The position numbers were made by a program, and so were the translations under genes. The notes under the pieces were generated by a model. It was not told the origin of the DNA and searched no databases. It saw only the letters and a list, made by a program, of their open reading frames with translations. Source: Victivallaceae bacterium (GTDB lineage Bacteria; Verrucomicrobiota; Lentisphaeria; Victivallales; Victivallaceae). From it: DNA of 64,000 bases. Position 1 is the stretch's first letter. Each line of letters begins with the position of its first letter. Below, in pieces: positions 52,594-61,442 of this stretch. The stretch spans positions 1-64,000 of the forward strand of contig JAKIUY010000010.1 of the NCBI GenBank assembly GCA_021647315.1, in the 5' to 3' direction.

Positions 52594-53369
52594 CTCAAAT
52601 CTCCATTTTGTACCCGTAATGGGCAGTTTAAACTACCTTCTGAACATAATAACCGGATTTGCCGGAACTTTTCAGACAAGATGAACTGGATGGACAATTC
52701 GTTTAAACTCTGCGAGTTTAACTTCATTCTCTACGAGTCTCTTTTTTTGTTACTTGATCCTGTAAATCTTGTTTATCCTGTCAAAGATATAATTCCAATC
52801 TACACCACTTTAACCATTTTTCCAAATTGATTAATGATTTTGAAGATATATATAGTTGTTAACACGGTAAATGCTAGAACTGCCCCTGCCACCTTATATA
52901 TAGTTGTTAAACATTGATAGGTGCCCCAGTAAATGTCAAATGCTAGACCCTGCCAGCTTGATTTTATGGCAAAAAATGGCAGTTTGTGAAATGAAAATTT
53001 TAAAACAGTAAATAGCGTGGTGTTTTTAGAGAAAAATCTGGGAACTATTTTCATTCGGAATTGCTGCTATTAGCTAGTCGTTCACTCCGAACAAATACTC
53101 GCACATTCTTTTGTGTAGGGTCTACCTACAGAAAATATTCAAATCAAATCGCTCTTGCTTGCCACATTAGATTTAAGCCTATATCTATGCATGAAAACAA
53201 AAATATAAGTCATTTATTACCCACAAATTTACCGTGAACGTCCCCAGAACACATTCCAGAACAATCATTCAGATTTTACTTCATTAAATGCCATTACGAT
53301 TAATAAATCCATTTTTAAAAGCAGATAATTAATAAATCCATTTTTAAAAGCAGATAATTAATAAATATA
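52594..53369. other. Long gene-free, repeat-rich stretch
   Basis: Contents: a hairpin GTTTAAACTC-tgc-GAGTTTAAC (52701-52722); an ATCCTGTaaatcttgtttATCCTGT word pair near 52757; an imperfect direct repeat beginning ATATATAGTTGTTAA at ~52848 and ~52896, each copy continuing to AAATGCTAGA and CCTGCCA; and 2.4 copies of a 29-bp repeat (unit TTAATAAATCCATTTTTAAA plus agcagataa) at 53300-53370. No convincing gene. It looks like degraded DNA next to a decayed locus. Confidence 0.6.
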
Positions 53370-53828
53370 TTAATCTGTAATATCAGTATAGTCAACATCA
53401 ACCACATCATTTTGAAGAGCCATCGACAAAAACTCTTTTAAAACTCTTTCAAGTTCATCTTTTGGGGACAATAAATTTTCCAAAGTTTGCTCCTGTTGTT
53501 TTAGTATATCTTCAAAAGTTGATATTTGTGGTGCAAATATTTCGAACACTTTTGAATTATTTTGAAGTATATCCCAAACAACCTTAAAGTGATATTTTGT
53601 CATATCGGAAATATCCTTTTTTACTTGTTGTAACTTTTTTTCAGCTTTTTGTTTTTTTATCATATCGATAGCATCTGATACAAGCTGTAAACCAGCACCG
53701 ATCGGGCCAACCCATCGGCTGATACTAGAGGCTAGTTTTGTAGCACCCCATGGTTTGAATTTAAATACATGCCCTGTTATTTTAGCAATAGCATCTCTTG
53801 CTACAAAAACTCCATTTTTTATTGTCAT
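53370..53828 (-). pseudogene. Probable C-terminal fragment of a LeoA-type dynamin-like protein
   Basis: 152 codons. VFKFKPWGATKLASSISRWV, GPIGAGLQLVSDAI and a long charged amphipathic region (KKQKAEKKLQQVKKDISDMT) resemble the C-terminal lipid-contact and helical region of LeoA-family dynamin-like GTPases. The GTPase domain is absent. The fragment begins where the frame meets a divergent broken regulator (2-bp overlap), and its 3' side ends in short tandem repeats, so it is most simply a deletion remnant. LeoA-type proteins occur in antiphage loci. The assignment is from memory of the family and is tentative; it could instead be an intact small coiled protein. Confidence 0.35.
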
Positions 53829-54382
53829 GACAGGTATCTTACTTACTGAGCCGATAGAATTTGATTCTAGTCAGAACGGGTATTATTTGAAGAATAGCTA
53901 TTGGGAGTTTAGCTGTCCATTGATTTGTGATGAGTTGATGACATCATCACTGCTGGGAGCACGAATTGCTGAGGATATCACTCCACAACCGTTGAAAGGG
54001 ATGATTCGTGATTCAGTAGATCAACAGCTAACCACAAATAATTCCGAGTTTCTTGATACCGCATTTATGCAATCGCTGATTATTGCTTCCGGGATTAAGG
54101 CTGAAGTTGATTCTGAAGTCTTTAAGGAGGTTTTTGATGGTTGGCGGCTGCGCGAGGCGATTCGTTTTACCTATCGCAAACCTGACGGCACGGAATATGA
54201 AGAAATTCAAAATAGCAGTTCAGGACAGTGGAGATTTACTGGTAGCACTTGCCCCGGCAATTGAACATGATGTTATCAGATGGGTATTGGGTGAAGCCGG
54301 AAAAATCCGGGTTATTGAACCAGCAACTTTACGCAAAAAAATTGTTGAGGCCGGACAGCGTATTGCAAAAGCAAATGTTTAG
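53827..54382 (+). pseudogene. Broken WYL-domain transcriptional regulator
   Basis: The first frame (53827-~54200) holds the middle of a WYL regulator: PIEFDSSQNGYYLKNSYWEF, DELMTSSLLGARIAEDITPQ, LREAIRFTYRKPDGTEYEE. The reading then shifts, and a second frame ending at 54382 continues with the family C-terminus: DLLVALAPAIEHDVIRWVLG, IRVIEPATLRKKIVEAGQRI. The N-terminal helix-turn-helix and most of the WYL core are missing, so at least two deletions have occurred. WYL proteins often repress defence operons, which fits the neighbouring LeoA-like remnant. Confidence 0.65.
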
Positions 54383-54538
54383 CCACGAATTGATACAGAT
54401 GAACACCAATAAGAATGGTTAATCATAATCGGGTAGCACCCAAGGGCAGATTCCGCTTCAAACTCCATTCCTGTGTCGCTACGGAAGCGGGTGTGCAAAT
54501 GACAAGCCTTTGGGACGATTGATTTATCCCTGAATTTA
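54383..54538. repeat. Partial family F repeat and convergent spacer
   Basis: TAGCCACGAATTGATACAGATGA (from the pseudogene stop) is a diverged copy of the family F head seen at 61919 and 63139. The rest contains no clear hairpin or gene. Confidence 0.5.
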
Positions 54539-55966
54539 TTATTTCCCTGGTTGGGGTATTTTTTTGCCATATGTGGAAGCATAGGCACGTTCAGGGGTTC
54601 CGTTATTAAGATAATCTACTTGACATAATAAAAACGGGGTTCCATATTTATCTGAGTTCCGGTTATTCAATACAAGGTTTTCGGTGATGATTTTATTTGC
54701 ACCGGGGGGCATTTCAGAAATTATGGCAGCCTTTTTATGTTTATACATCAGAGGTATAATGTATTTAACTTTTATATTGGTAAGTTTGCCGGGACTGCTG
54801 TTCTTCATACTCAGAACTAAATATCCGTTGTCTTTAATATAGAGCCATGGTTGCAGTGCCGTTTTTTTTCTGATGTTCGGGGTTGGATTATTTTGAGGAT
54901 TGGTCTCATAGCTGATAAGTTTTGGCACCTCTGCAAATGATGGTGGAATAATATCGAAAAACGTTTTGCCTGACTCGCTTTTAAATTTAACTTGCTTGCC
55001 ATTTACTAAGACTTCAATTGCGTTACCGCTATAGCATAAAGTAAGTGGCTGGTTTGAACCGACATCTGAGGCATAAGGCAGAATTATTTTATACTCAACT
55101 TGATTGGCTTTTTTGCTTATATTGCTGATTTTAACAAGTTTAAACATTTTTCTGTAGGCTGCATAATCAGTCTGGGTGCAGTACCACCAGTCTTGACGCT
55201 TTGAATATTTTTTTAGAATACCTTCCATGTTTTTCCATGCGTCTGGAGTTTTCATCCAGACATGAACCCCGATGCTGATATTAGGATTGTCCTTTTTCCA
55301 GTATTGATTGTTTAATAACTTATTCAGTTCCTTTTCAAATTTGGCCATTGACGGGTTTCTGTCACCCGGTGAAATCTGCCTATATCCAGAGACTGAGTCT
55401 TTGCCCTTGGTGTATTTCATGATAAAACCTAGATAAGCATTGTGATGATATCCAATACGCTGCAGCATTTCCGCAATATCATAACCAACGGTTTTATTTG
55501 CTTTGTCTGAATAGTTACCGTATGAGAAGCAATAACTGTTGACTGGCTTGTCAGTACGGGATTCAAGATACGGTTTAATCTCTGCAACTTCCCAGAAAAT
55601 CTGGTTATTATTAAAATTTGTCAAACGCGGATGAGTCATAGAATGCGAACCGATATCGGTGCCTTTTTCGCAAGCTTTTCTGAAGTCGTAATTCCTGCCA
55701 TTCATATAAAAAGTACCACTGATACCATATTTGAACATCAAGTCCTGCATTTTGAAATTATTCTTATTGCAGTCATCCCAACGCATGGAAAAAGCGATAT
55801 TTTTATTGTCGTAAACAGGACATGCCATGAGAGATGCATGCTTAGTTTCCGACTTTGTTTTTATGATTACTTCCGTTGTGTAATAACTATTGTCAATATC
55901 AGAAGCTGCCGCACTTAATACTAATAAAAACAGCGCGATAGTGGTAAAACGTAAATATGTGATCAT
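54539..55966 (-). CDS. Secreted polysaccharide deacetylase (NodB-like)
   Basis: 475 aa with signal peptide (TTIALFLLVLSAAASD). The NodB domain covers ~50-260: MRWDDCNKNNFKMQDLMFKY supplies the Asp pair, and DIGSHSMTHPRLTNF supplies the two metal-binding His residues (HSMTH). The C-terminal ~200 residues are beta-rich (GNAIEVLVNGKQVKFKSESG, LSMKNSSPGKLTNIKVKYII). It would remove N- or O-acetyl groups from an extracellular polysaccharide. It may serve the polysaccharide made by the GT2 genes upstream on the same strand (inference). Confidence 0.88.
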   Translation of the reverse strand: MITYLRFTTIALFLLVLSAAASDIDNSYYTTEVIIKTKSETKHASLMACPVYDNKNIAFSMRWDDCNKNNFKMQDLMFKYGISGTFYMNGRNYDFRKACEKGTDIGSHSMTHPRLTNFNNNQIFWEVAEIKPYLESRTDKPVNSYCFSYGNYSDKANKTVGYDIAEMLQRIGYHHNAYLGFIMKYTKGKDSVSGYRQISPGDRNPSMAKFEKELNKLLNNQYWKKDNPNISIGVHVWMKTPDAWKNMEGILKKYSKRQDWWYCTQTDYAAYRKMFKLVKISNISKKANQVEYKIILPYASDVGSNQPLTLCYSGNAIEVLVNGKQVKFKSESGKTFFDIIPPSFAEVPKLISYETNPQNNPTPNIRKKTALQPWLYIKDNGYLVLSMKNSSPGKLTNIKVKYIIPLMYKHKKAAIISEMPPGANKIITENLVLNNRNSDKYGTPFLLCQVDYLNNGTPERAYASTYGKKIPQPGK

Positions 55967-55988
55967 TTTGTAGTTAACCTTTTCAGTA

Positions 55989-56816
55989 TTAATTGTTCAA
56001 GATTTCTAAGTTATTTTCGTTAGCCATCAGCCATTGTTCTAATTTATTTTTGTTATTCTGTTTCCATGGATAAAAAGCGGGGCTGGAGTAACGAATGCAA
56101 TGCCAACTGCAATGCCAGCCTATGCCTTTCTTGCCCCAGAATAATTTACTCAATTGAAATATTGTCTTAAATATTGTTTTATAATTCAGACAATTATCCT
56201 GCCAAAGCAAATTTAAATAGTTTCGTGAAAACATCAGCAAAAAATTCAGGCTAACTAGGTGAAAAAACAATACTCGCATTAACCACGTTCCACCTGCCGC
56301 TTGATACAGATCATAGCAGACGGATTTGTGTTCTGTCTCTTCAGCCCCGTGCCAACCCCAAATTAATGCCATTTTTTCTTGAGCGTCGTCAAATATAGGC
56401 GGGTTGCTCAAAATATAATCTCCAACAATTGCTGTAAAATGCTCATACGCACAGACAATCGCTAAACTTTTAATCGGGGCAAGATGGTCAGTTTGCTTTT
56501 CCACCCAATTAATATAATGATGCACCATGTTTTTATAGCCTTGCTGTTCAAGAATGGAATTGTACATTTCATGTTGCTTGGTATGCATTGCTTCTTGTCT
56601 GATAAAGACTTTTATTGCTGTATTAAGCTTGTCGTTATCTGCAATGTTTATCTGTGAATAAATATCTTTTGCTATTCTTATAAAATACCTTTCTCCCTGG
56701 GGAAACAAAAAAGACAAGGCATTGAATATATGAGTTTTTACTGGATTGCCACCATTCCAATGACGTTCAAAGCCAGTTTCCCAATCTATTATCGGTTTGC
56801 GTGCTGTTATTGACAT
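55989..56816 (-). CDS. Predicted metal-dependent hydrolase (PF10118)
   Basis: 275 aa, helical. It shows the conserved set of acidic and His residues of this ferritin-like-fold family: FIRQEAMHTKQHEMYN, AYEHFTAIVGDYIL and WGWHGAEETEHKSVCYDLYQ, which should bind two metals. The C-terminal half has hydrophobic helices. The biochemical reaction is not known, though similarity to membrane-associated di-iron oxygenases is possible. GGAGAAAA precedes the ATG. It lies 51 bp after the glycosyltransferase fusion on the same strand. Confidence 0.85.
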   Translation of the reverse strand: MSITARKPIIDWETGFERHWNGGNPVKTHIFNALSFLFPQGERYFIRIAKDIYSQINIADNDKLNTAIKVFIRQEAMHTKQHEMYNSILEQQGYKNMVHHYINWVEKQTDHLAPIKSLAIVCAYEHFTAIVGDYILSNPPIFDDAQEKMALIWGWHGAEETEHKSVCYDLYQAAGGTWLMRVLFFHLVSLNFLLMFSRNYLNLLWQDNCLNYKTIFKTIFQLSKLFWGKKGIGWHCSWHCIRYSSPAFYPWKQNNKNKLEQWLMANENNLEILNN

Positions 56817-56867
56817 CTGTTTTTCTCCTTTCTCGAACGCCGTTCAAAATTAAACAGCTTATATGTT

Positions 56868-59012
56868 TTAGTAATATTGTGCATAGAGCTTTGCTGATAT
56901 ACTTTTTATATTAAAGCCCAGTCTTCTGGCGAGCATGTACCAGGCGACAAAATATATTACCTGTAATGAATAGGTGAAAAGTGTTCGGTTATCCCAGCGT
57001 CTGGTTGATAGGGTTAATGATTCGCCCAGTGACAGTCGTGGCACGCCTGCCAGCCGGAGTGATATTTCAATGTCCTCCATTAACGGAATCGCTGGAATGC
57101 CGTCCCTGGCTGCCATGATATCGCGTCTGACCCAAATACCCTGATCGCCGAAGGCGATGCCCATAACTTTGAATCTAAAACGATTCATGAACCTTACTTT
57201 ATGCATTCTTAATGATTTTTTGTCATAATTATGGCCAAGTATACCCCAGCCAGCGGTTGGATTTTGGATTACTTTATTAACAAGGTTTAACAGGGCGTCT
57301 TCATGCATAATACTGTCTGCGTGAAGCATAATAACCATGTCTCCGGTGGTGTTGGCAACACCCGTCGCTAGCTGATTGCCACGCCCCTTTTCAGCGGCAT
57401 TAATTATTTGGTACCAAGCAGAATTACTCTTGTTATTGACTGGATCATTTTTCCAATTCGATGTTCGATGTTCAAGCATTTCTTGCAGAAAATCTTCTGC
57501 AATATTTATCGTATCGTCGGTGCTGCCGGCATCGACTAGGGTTATTGTAAATTGAATTTTAGTTGCGGAGGCACCTTGAATAGCTTGTTCAACTGATGCA
57601 AGATGCTCGGTGATGCGTTCCGCTTCGTTGTAGACGGGAATAATTATATCAACGGTTGACGGGGTAGGGGAGGTTTTGAGCCAGGGTAGTCTAATATTAT
57701 TCCAGTCATAGAACAGCAGTAGAACGACCGGCACGTAAGTGGCTAGCCAGATCCAGAGAAACTCACGCCATTCGCCGGTGACTAATTGATGGTTCAGTAC
57801 CCAGAAGCCGGTTCCGCAGGTGATAAACAGCAAAAATACCGCTCGATTGGGGACGGCGGTGATAAACAGTGCCAGTGGCATCAGATACCAGATATGAACA
57901 CATGGCAGACAGCATATACACCATAGGAAAGCATAGGATATTCCGGTCAGCCTGTTTTGCTGCGTCATTAACCAGATGAGCCCCATGCCGATGGCAAAAG
58001 TACCTACCATTGTTAATTGATATGCCGTGCCGGTCAGAAAATAGCGGAGTAGTTTAGGAATGACATCATTATATGACATTTCACCGGAAAACTTCATTAA
58101 GCCTGAACTCATATCCGGAGACCAGAATGGTATAATCGTCAGGAATGGAATAAAGAAACAAGGCAGCCATTTCAGATTGCGTCGGGTGATCATGAATGGC
58201 AGAATAATTATTGAAAGGAATTTGGTCATGACCGCAGCTCCAAGCATCAAGAAAGCCAAACCGGAAAATATACCGATATCGTTGCAATATGTTATAAGGC
58301 ACTCATTTGCTGTCGGGAAACGGAATTTATTGTTGTCTGATGCTTTAGCGTGTTTTTTTGAGCTGATTATAAAAAATAGTAGTGCAATAACAATAAACAG
58401 AATATGCAGAACATCAAAATGGCCTTCACCGGCACCATAGAGCAAAATCAGTGGATTCCAGGCATAAAGCGCTAAACGGTTTGCCGGCAATTGCCACTGT
58501 TTAATTAACAGGGCAAGCACTATCAAGACTAATGAATCGCAGATAATGAAAAATATTTTATAGCCAGTCAGGGAATAGCTTATGGCTGAAATCGCTCTGA
58601 AGGTCAGCATTGCCACCGGGGGATAGGCTGTAGAAACATCCTTGTGATTGATGCCTGCAAAAATTGGGTCGTTACTGAACTCATCACTTAATTCTGCCGG
58701 TGCAGTAATATAGGGATTGACGCCTTGAGCTTGAATCATCCCTTCCCAGGCGTAACGATTGACGTCGTCCGAGAGTGGTGATGATAAAAACAGCGTCCGG
58801 AGAACGATGCCGGTAATCACTATAAATAACAGTGATTTTGCTAAGTTATTATTGGTCTTCAATTTAAACACGAATATGTAGAGCGCAATAAAACCTATTG
58901 CGTATAGCGCAAACGAGTGAAACGGGTAAAATGATACAGGATCCCCCAGCGCGATAATGGCGGTGGTGCCAAAAATCAGTGCCACACATATTAATGTTTT
59001 TGATTTATCCAT
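56868..59012 (-). CDS. GT-C membrane glycosyltransferase fused to TIGR04283-type GT2 domain
   Basis: 714 aa. The first ~450 residues form ~12 membrane helices with LSDDVNRYAWEGMIQAQGVN (Asp-Asp after the first long helix pair) and AYPPVAMLTF, as in polyprenyl-phosphate-mannose-type GT-C enzymes. From ~455 a GT2 fold begins: VDIIIPVYNEAERITEHLAS, TLVDAGSTDDT, GRGNQLATGVANTTGDMVIM, LHADSIM and PLMEDIEISLRLA. The latter is rSAM/selenodomain-associated transferase 2. It would transfer sugars from lipid carriers and from nucleotide sugars in one chain. It overlaps the upstream GT2 gene by 8 nt. Confidence 0.85.
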   Translation of the reverse strand: MDKSKTLICVALIFGTTAIIALGDPVSFYPFHSFALYAIGFIALYIFVFKLKTNNNLAKSLLFIVITGIVLRTLFLSSPLSDDVNRYAWEGMIQAQGVNPYITAPAELSDEFSNDPIFAGINHKDVSTAYPPVAMLTFRAISAISYSLTGYKIFFIICDSLVLIVLALLIKQWQLPANRLALYAWNPLILLYGAGEGHFDVLHILFIVIALLFFIISSKKHAKASDNNKFRFPTANECLITYCNDIGIFSGLAFLMLGAAVMTKFLSIIILPFMITRRNLKWLPCFFIPFLTIIPFWSPDMSSGLMKFSGEMSYNDVIPKLLRYFLTGTAYQLTMVGTFAIGMGLIWLMTQQNRLTGISYAFLWCICCLPCVHIWYLMPLALFITAVPNRAVFLLFITCGTGFWVLNHQLVTGEWREFLWIWLATYVPVVLLLFYDWNNIRLPWLKTSPTPSTVDIIIPVYNEAERITEHLASVEQAIQGASATKIQFTITLVDAGSTDDTINIAEDFLQEMLEHRTSNWKNDPVNNKSNSAWYQIINAAEKGRGNQLATGVANTTGDMVIMLHADSIMHEDALLNLVNKVIQNPTAGWGILGHNYDKKSLRMHKVRFMNRFRFKVMGIAFGDQGIWVRRDIMAARDGIPAIPLMEDIEISLRLAGVPRLSLGESLTLSTRRWDNRTLFTYSLQVIYFVAWYMLARRLGFNIKSISAKLYAQYY

Positions 59013-60531
59013 CGTTTTGAATTTGCTCCGGCTCTACTTTTGGACGGATCAAGAGATGTTTCAGCGAGGCAAGCCCGAAGGTTAGCAGACCGACTGAATA
59101 GGCTCCGATAAAAAAACCGAAAAGATATTTACCGGAGTTAATATAGAATATAAAGGTATAGAGACAATAAAGTCCAAGTAATACCTCAATATAAGCTGGC
59201 AGCATATCTGCTTTCAATGCGTAACGCCCCGCTTTACTTTCAGTGCCGGCACTGCCGCTTTTCGGCGTCCGGATAAATGCTGATTTTTTACCTCTGATAG
59301 CTTCAATTACCGCTAGGGCATTGTTCATACATAATCCCGTACCGACCGCCAGCATTGCCGGAAAATGTGACAGTGAAAACCAGCCGCGCCGCAATACAAT
59401 TCCACTGCCGGTATACATTACGCATGGTGCCATGGCACTGATTATAATAATCGTCCAGAGACTGGCAACTAACCAGGTTGCTTCAAGTGTTGGAGCCAGA
59501 ATCAGTACCGGCAGAGTACATGAACAGAGTATCAGCATCAGCGGGGCGACAAAATAGTGGGTCAGATGGAGAAATGCTTCAAGCTTATGGAACATTGACA
59601 GGCGTGGTGATTTGAATATTCTCGGCATCAGTTTGATCGCTGTCTCCATTGAACCTTTAGCCCAGCGTTTTTGCTGACTTTTTAATGAAGTCACATTATT
59701 GGGGATTTCTGCCGGGCATTCCAGATCAAAATCATAGATAATCCGAAACCCTTCCAGTTGCGCCCGATATGATAAATCCAGATCTTCAGTCAGGGTATCA
59801 CCCTGCCAGCCACCGGCGGCATAGATTGTTTTGGTCCTCCAGACACCAGCGGTGCCATTGAAATTCATACACAGTCCATTATAGCTGCGTGCCCCCTGTT
59901 CAGCAGCGAAATGACCGTTGATGCCGACGCTTTGAGCACGGGTCAGCCAGTTTTCATGACAGTTGATATGTTCCCAACGTCCTTGAACACAGGCAACATC
60001 CGGTTCAGGATCAATCAAGGCAATAGTCCGTTTAAGAAAATTTCCAGGAATGACAAAATCTGAATCGAAGATGGCAATGAATTCACCTTTGGCATGTTTC
60101 ATTGCATGGGCTAGACCGCCAGCCTTGAAATCTTTGCGTCCTTCGCGTCGTGAGGCACTGATGGCGATGTCATTTTTGTCTAAGCGTTGAATAACCTTAT
60201 CAATAATTTCTGAAGTTTCATCGGTACTGTCATCAACCACCTGAATTTCAAACCGTTCAGCTGGATAATCAACTCGTATCGCACTTTCAATGAGACGTTC
60301 TATCACTTCTGCTTCGTTATAGACCGGTAGTTGAATGGTGACGAACGGATAATCTGTTGCTTTGCGGTCATGGTTATAAGCTTGAACTGCTTGATTGATT
60401 TCATTACGGCATTTTTTCTGTTTACGCAGAAATAGTAGTAACATTAGATAACAATGCGCCCCATAGACCATTAGCAGCAAACTGGCACTGATATAGACGA
60501 AGAGAAAAAAGTATTTAAGATATTCATGCAT
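59005..60531 (-). CDS. Cellulose-synthase-like processive GT2 glycosyltransferase
   Basis: 508 aa. N-terminal helix, then FVTIQLPVYNEAEVIERLIE, IQVVDDSTDET, AIFDSDFVIPGNFL (DxD), TLTEDLDLSYRAQLEG (TED) and SLKQQKRWAKGSMETA (QxxRW). Four or more C-terminal membrane helices follow. All marks of a processive inverting GT2, like CsgA/BcsA-type beta-glycan or glucomannan synthases. No PilZ domain. It is flanked closely (3 bp) by the radical SAM gene and overlaps the next GT gene, so one operon. Confidence 0.92.
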   Translation of the reverse strand: MHEYLKYFFLFVYISASLLLMVYGAHCYLMLLLFLRKQKKCRNEINQAVQAYNHDRKATDYPFVTIQLPVYNEAEVIERLIESAIRVDYPAERFEIQVVDDSTDETSEIIDKVIQRLDKNDIAISASRREGRKDFKAGGLAHAMKHAKGEFIAIFDSDFVIPGNFLKRTIALIDPEPDVACVQGRWEHINCHENWLTRAQSVGINGHFAAEQGARSYNGLCMNFNGTAGVWRTKTIYAAGGWQGDTLTEDLDLSYRAQLEGFRIIYDFDLECPAEIPNNVTSLKSQQKRWAKGSMETAIKLMPRIFKSPRLSMFHKLEAFLHLTHYFVAPLMLILCSCTLPVLILAPTLEATWLVASLWTIIIISAMAPCVMYTGSGIVLRRGWFSLSHFPAMLAVGTGLCMNNALAVIEAIRGKKSAFIRTPKSGSAGTESKAGRYALKADMLPAYIEVLLGLYCLYTFIFYINSGKYLFGFFIGAYSVGLLTFGLASLKHLLIRPKVEPEQIQNDG

Positions 60532-60533
60532 GA

Positions 60534-61442
60534 TTAAAGTTCTCCACAGGCGACGCCGCAGGAGAAACAGTCGAAACAGCGGTGATGTTTAAGAACCGCA
60601 TCAGTCGCCATAGCCTGTTTCAAATCTGAACCGAAGTCAAAAAAATCATCGTCATCCACCAGTGTACAGGCAAAAATAGTCATTTGGTCATGCTGTTTGA
60701 GCAACATCCTTGAATAACTGCACATAAAACATGCTTGTTGCTCTAAACTTCCATAATAGGTTTTGATACAATTGGCACTGATCTCCGGGGTGTCACGGTC
60801 GGTGCCAGCATTATCCAAGTCCGGAAATTGGGCTACAGTCAAATCTTCCGGCAGTCCATGTTGCTTAAAAAGTTCAGCATACTGTTGTTGGACTTCTGCC
60901 ATATCTTCATCGGCAAAATGAATTCTTGCTGTCGCAGTTTTTATACCGCAGTCACTCAACTTTTTCAACGATTCCATGGTTTTGGCAAAACTGCCAGCAC
61001 CGCGGTTTGCGTCGTGGCTTGTTGCGTCTGGAAAATCCAGACTCAGTCGAATAACCAATTCATACGGTTGTTGTTTAAGTTCTCGTATCTGAGCTATTTT
61101 ACTCAATAGTGGTTCGGTACCATTGCTGAGAATCATACATGGCTTACGTTCTAGAACATATCCAAGTATTTTGATAAAATCTTTATTGATAAATGGTTCG
61201 CCACCGGTAAAAGAGATGCGTTCGACGCCTATTGCTACCGCTTGGTCAATATATGGTTGAACATCATCAAAAGTGACTTGATCCAAGCGTTTACTGGTGG
61301 GTGAACAGTTCTCGAAGCAGAATGGGCAGGAGAGATTGCACAACGACCCCGTGTTAATCCACAGCTCCTTCAAACTTTGCAGTGCAATGCGACCTCGCGG
61401 TTCACCAGTTGCGGTCTGACTATCAGCAATATTATTTATCAT
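60534..61442 (-). CDS. Radical SAM protein with C-terminal cysteine cluster
   Basis: Radical SAM enzyme of the MoaA-like type: LWINTGSLCNLSCPFCFENC (CX3CX2C), RISFTGGEPFINKDF and MILSNGTEPLL. The C-terminus has extra cysteine pairs (QQACFMCSYSRM, CFDCFSCGVACGEL) suitable for an auxiliary cluster, as in SPASM proteins. The chosen start (MINNIADSQ, 61442) overlaps the NiSOD stop by 11 nt; the frame is open to 61484. It is not the canonical ArsS sequence (no CNQxCxHCH) and is shorter than known sulfatase-maturing enzymes. The substrate is unknown; neighbours suggest peptide, cofactor or sugar modification. Confidence 0.85.
   Translation of the reverse strand: MINNIADSQTATGEPRGRIALQSLKELWINTGSLCNLSCPFCFENCSPTSKRLDQVTFDDVQPYIDQAVAIGVERISFTGGEPFINKDFIKILGYVLERKPCMILSNGTEPLLSKIAQIRELKQQPYELVIRLSLDFPDATSHDANRGAGSFAKTMESLKKLSDCGIKTATARIHFADEDMAEVQQQYAELFKQHGLPEDLTVAQFPDLDNAGTDRDTPEISANCIKTYYGSLEQQACFMCSYSRMLLKQHDQMTIFACTLVDDDDFFDFGSDLKQAMATDAVLKHHRCFDCFSCGVACGEL

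Noticed and set aside
52800-53054. 84-codon minus-strand frame with hydrophobic content
   Set aside because: It runs through direct repeats (ATATATAGTTGTTAA units) in AT-rich DNA; the hydrophobicity follows from base composition.
53755-53826. Upstream extension of the WYL-like frame from 53755
   Set aside because: These codons lie opposite the start of the LeoA-like fragment and do not resemble the family; similarity begins at 53827.
60534-61442. Radical SAM protein as ArsS (arsenosugar synthesis)
   Set aside because: The cluster motif is CNLSCPFC, not the CNQxCxHCH pattern, and the C-terminal cysteine layout differs, despite the neighbouring arsM and TIGR04283 domain.
60534-61442. Radical SAM protein as sulfatase-maturing enzyme
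   Set aside because: Shorter (303 aa) than known maturases (~370-400 aa), far from both sulfatases, and embedded in a NiSOD/glycosyltransferase operon. Not fully excluded without a profile search.
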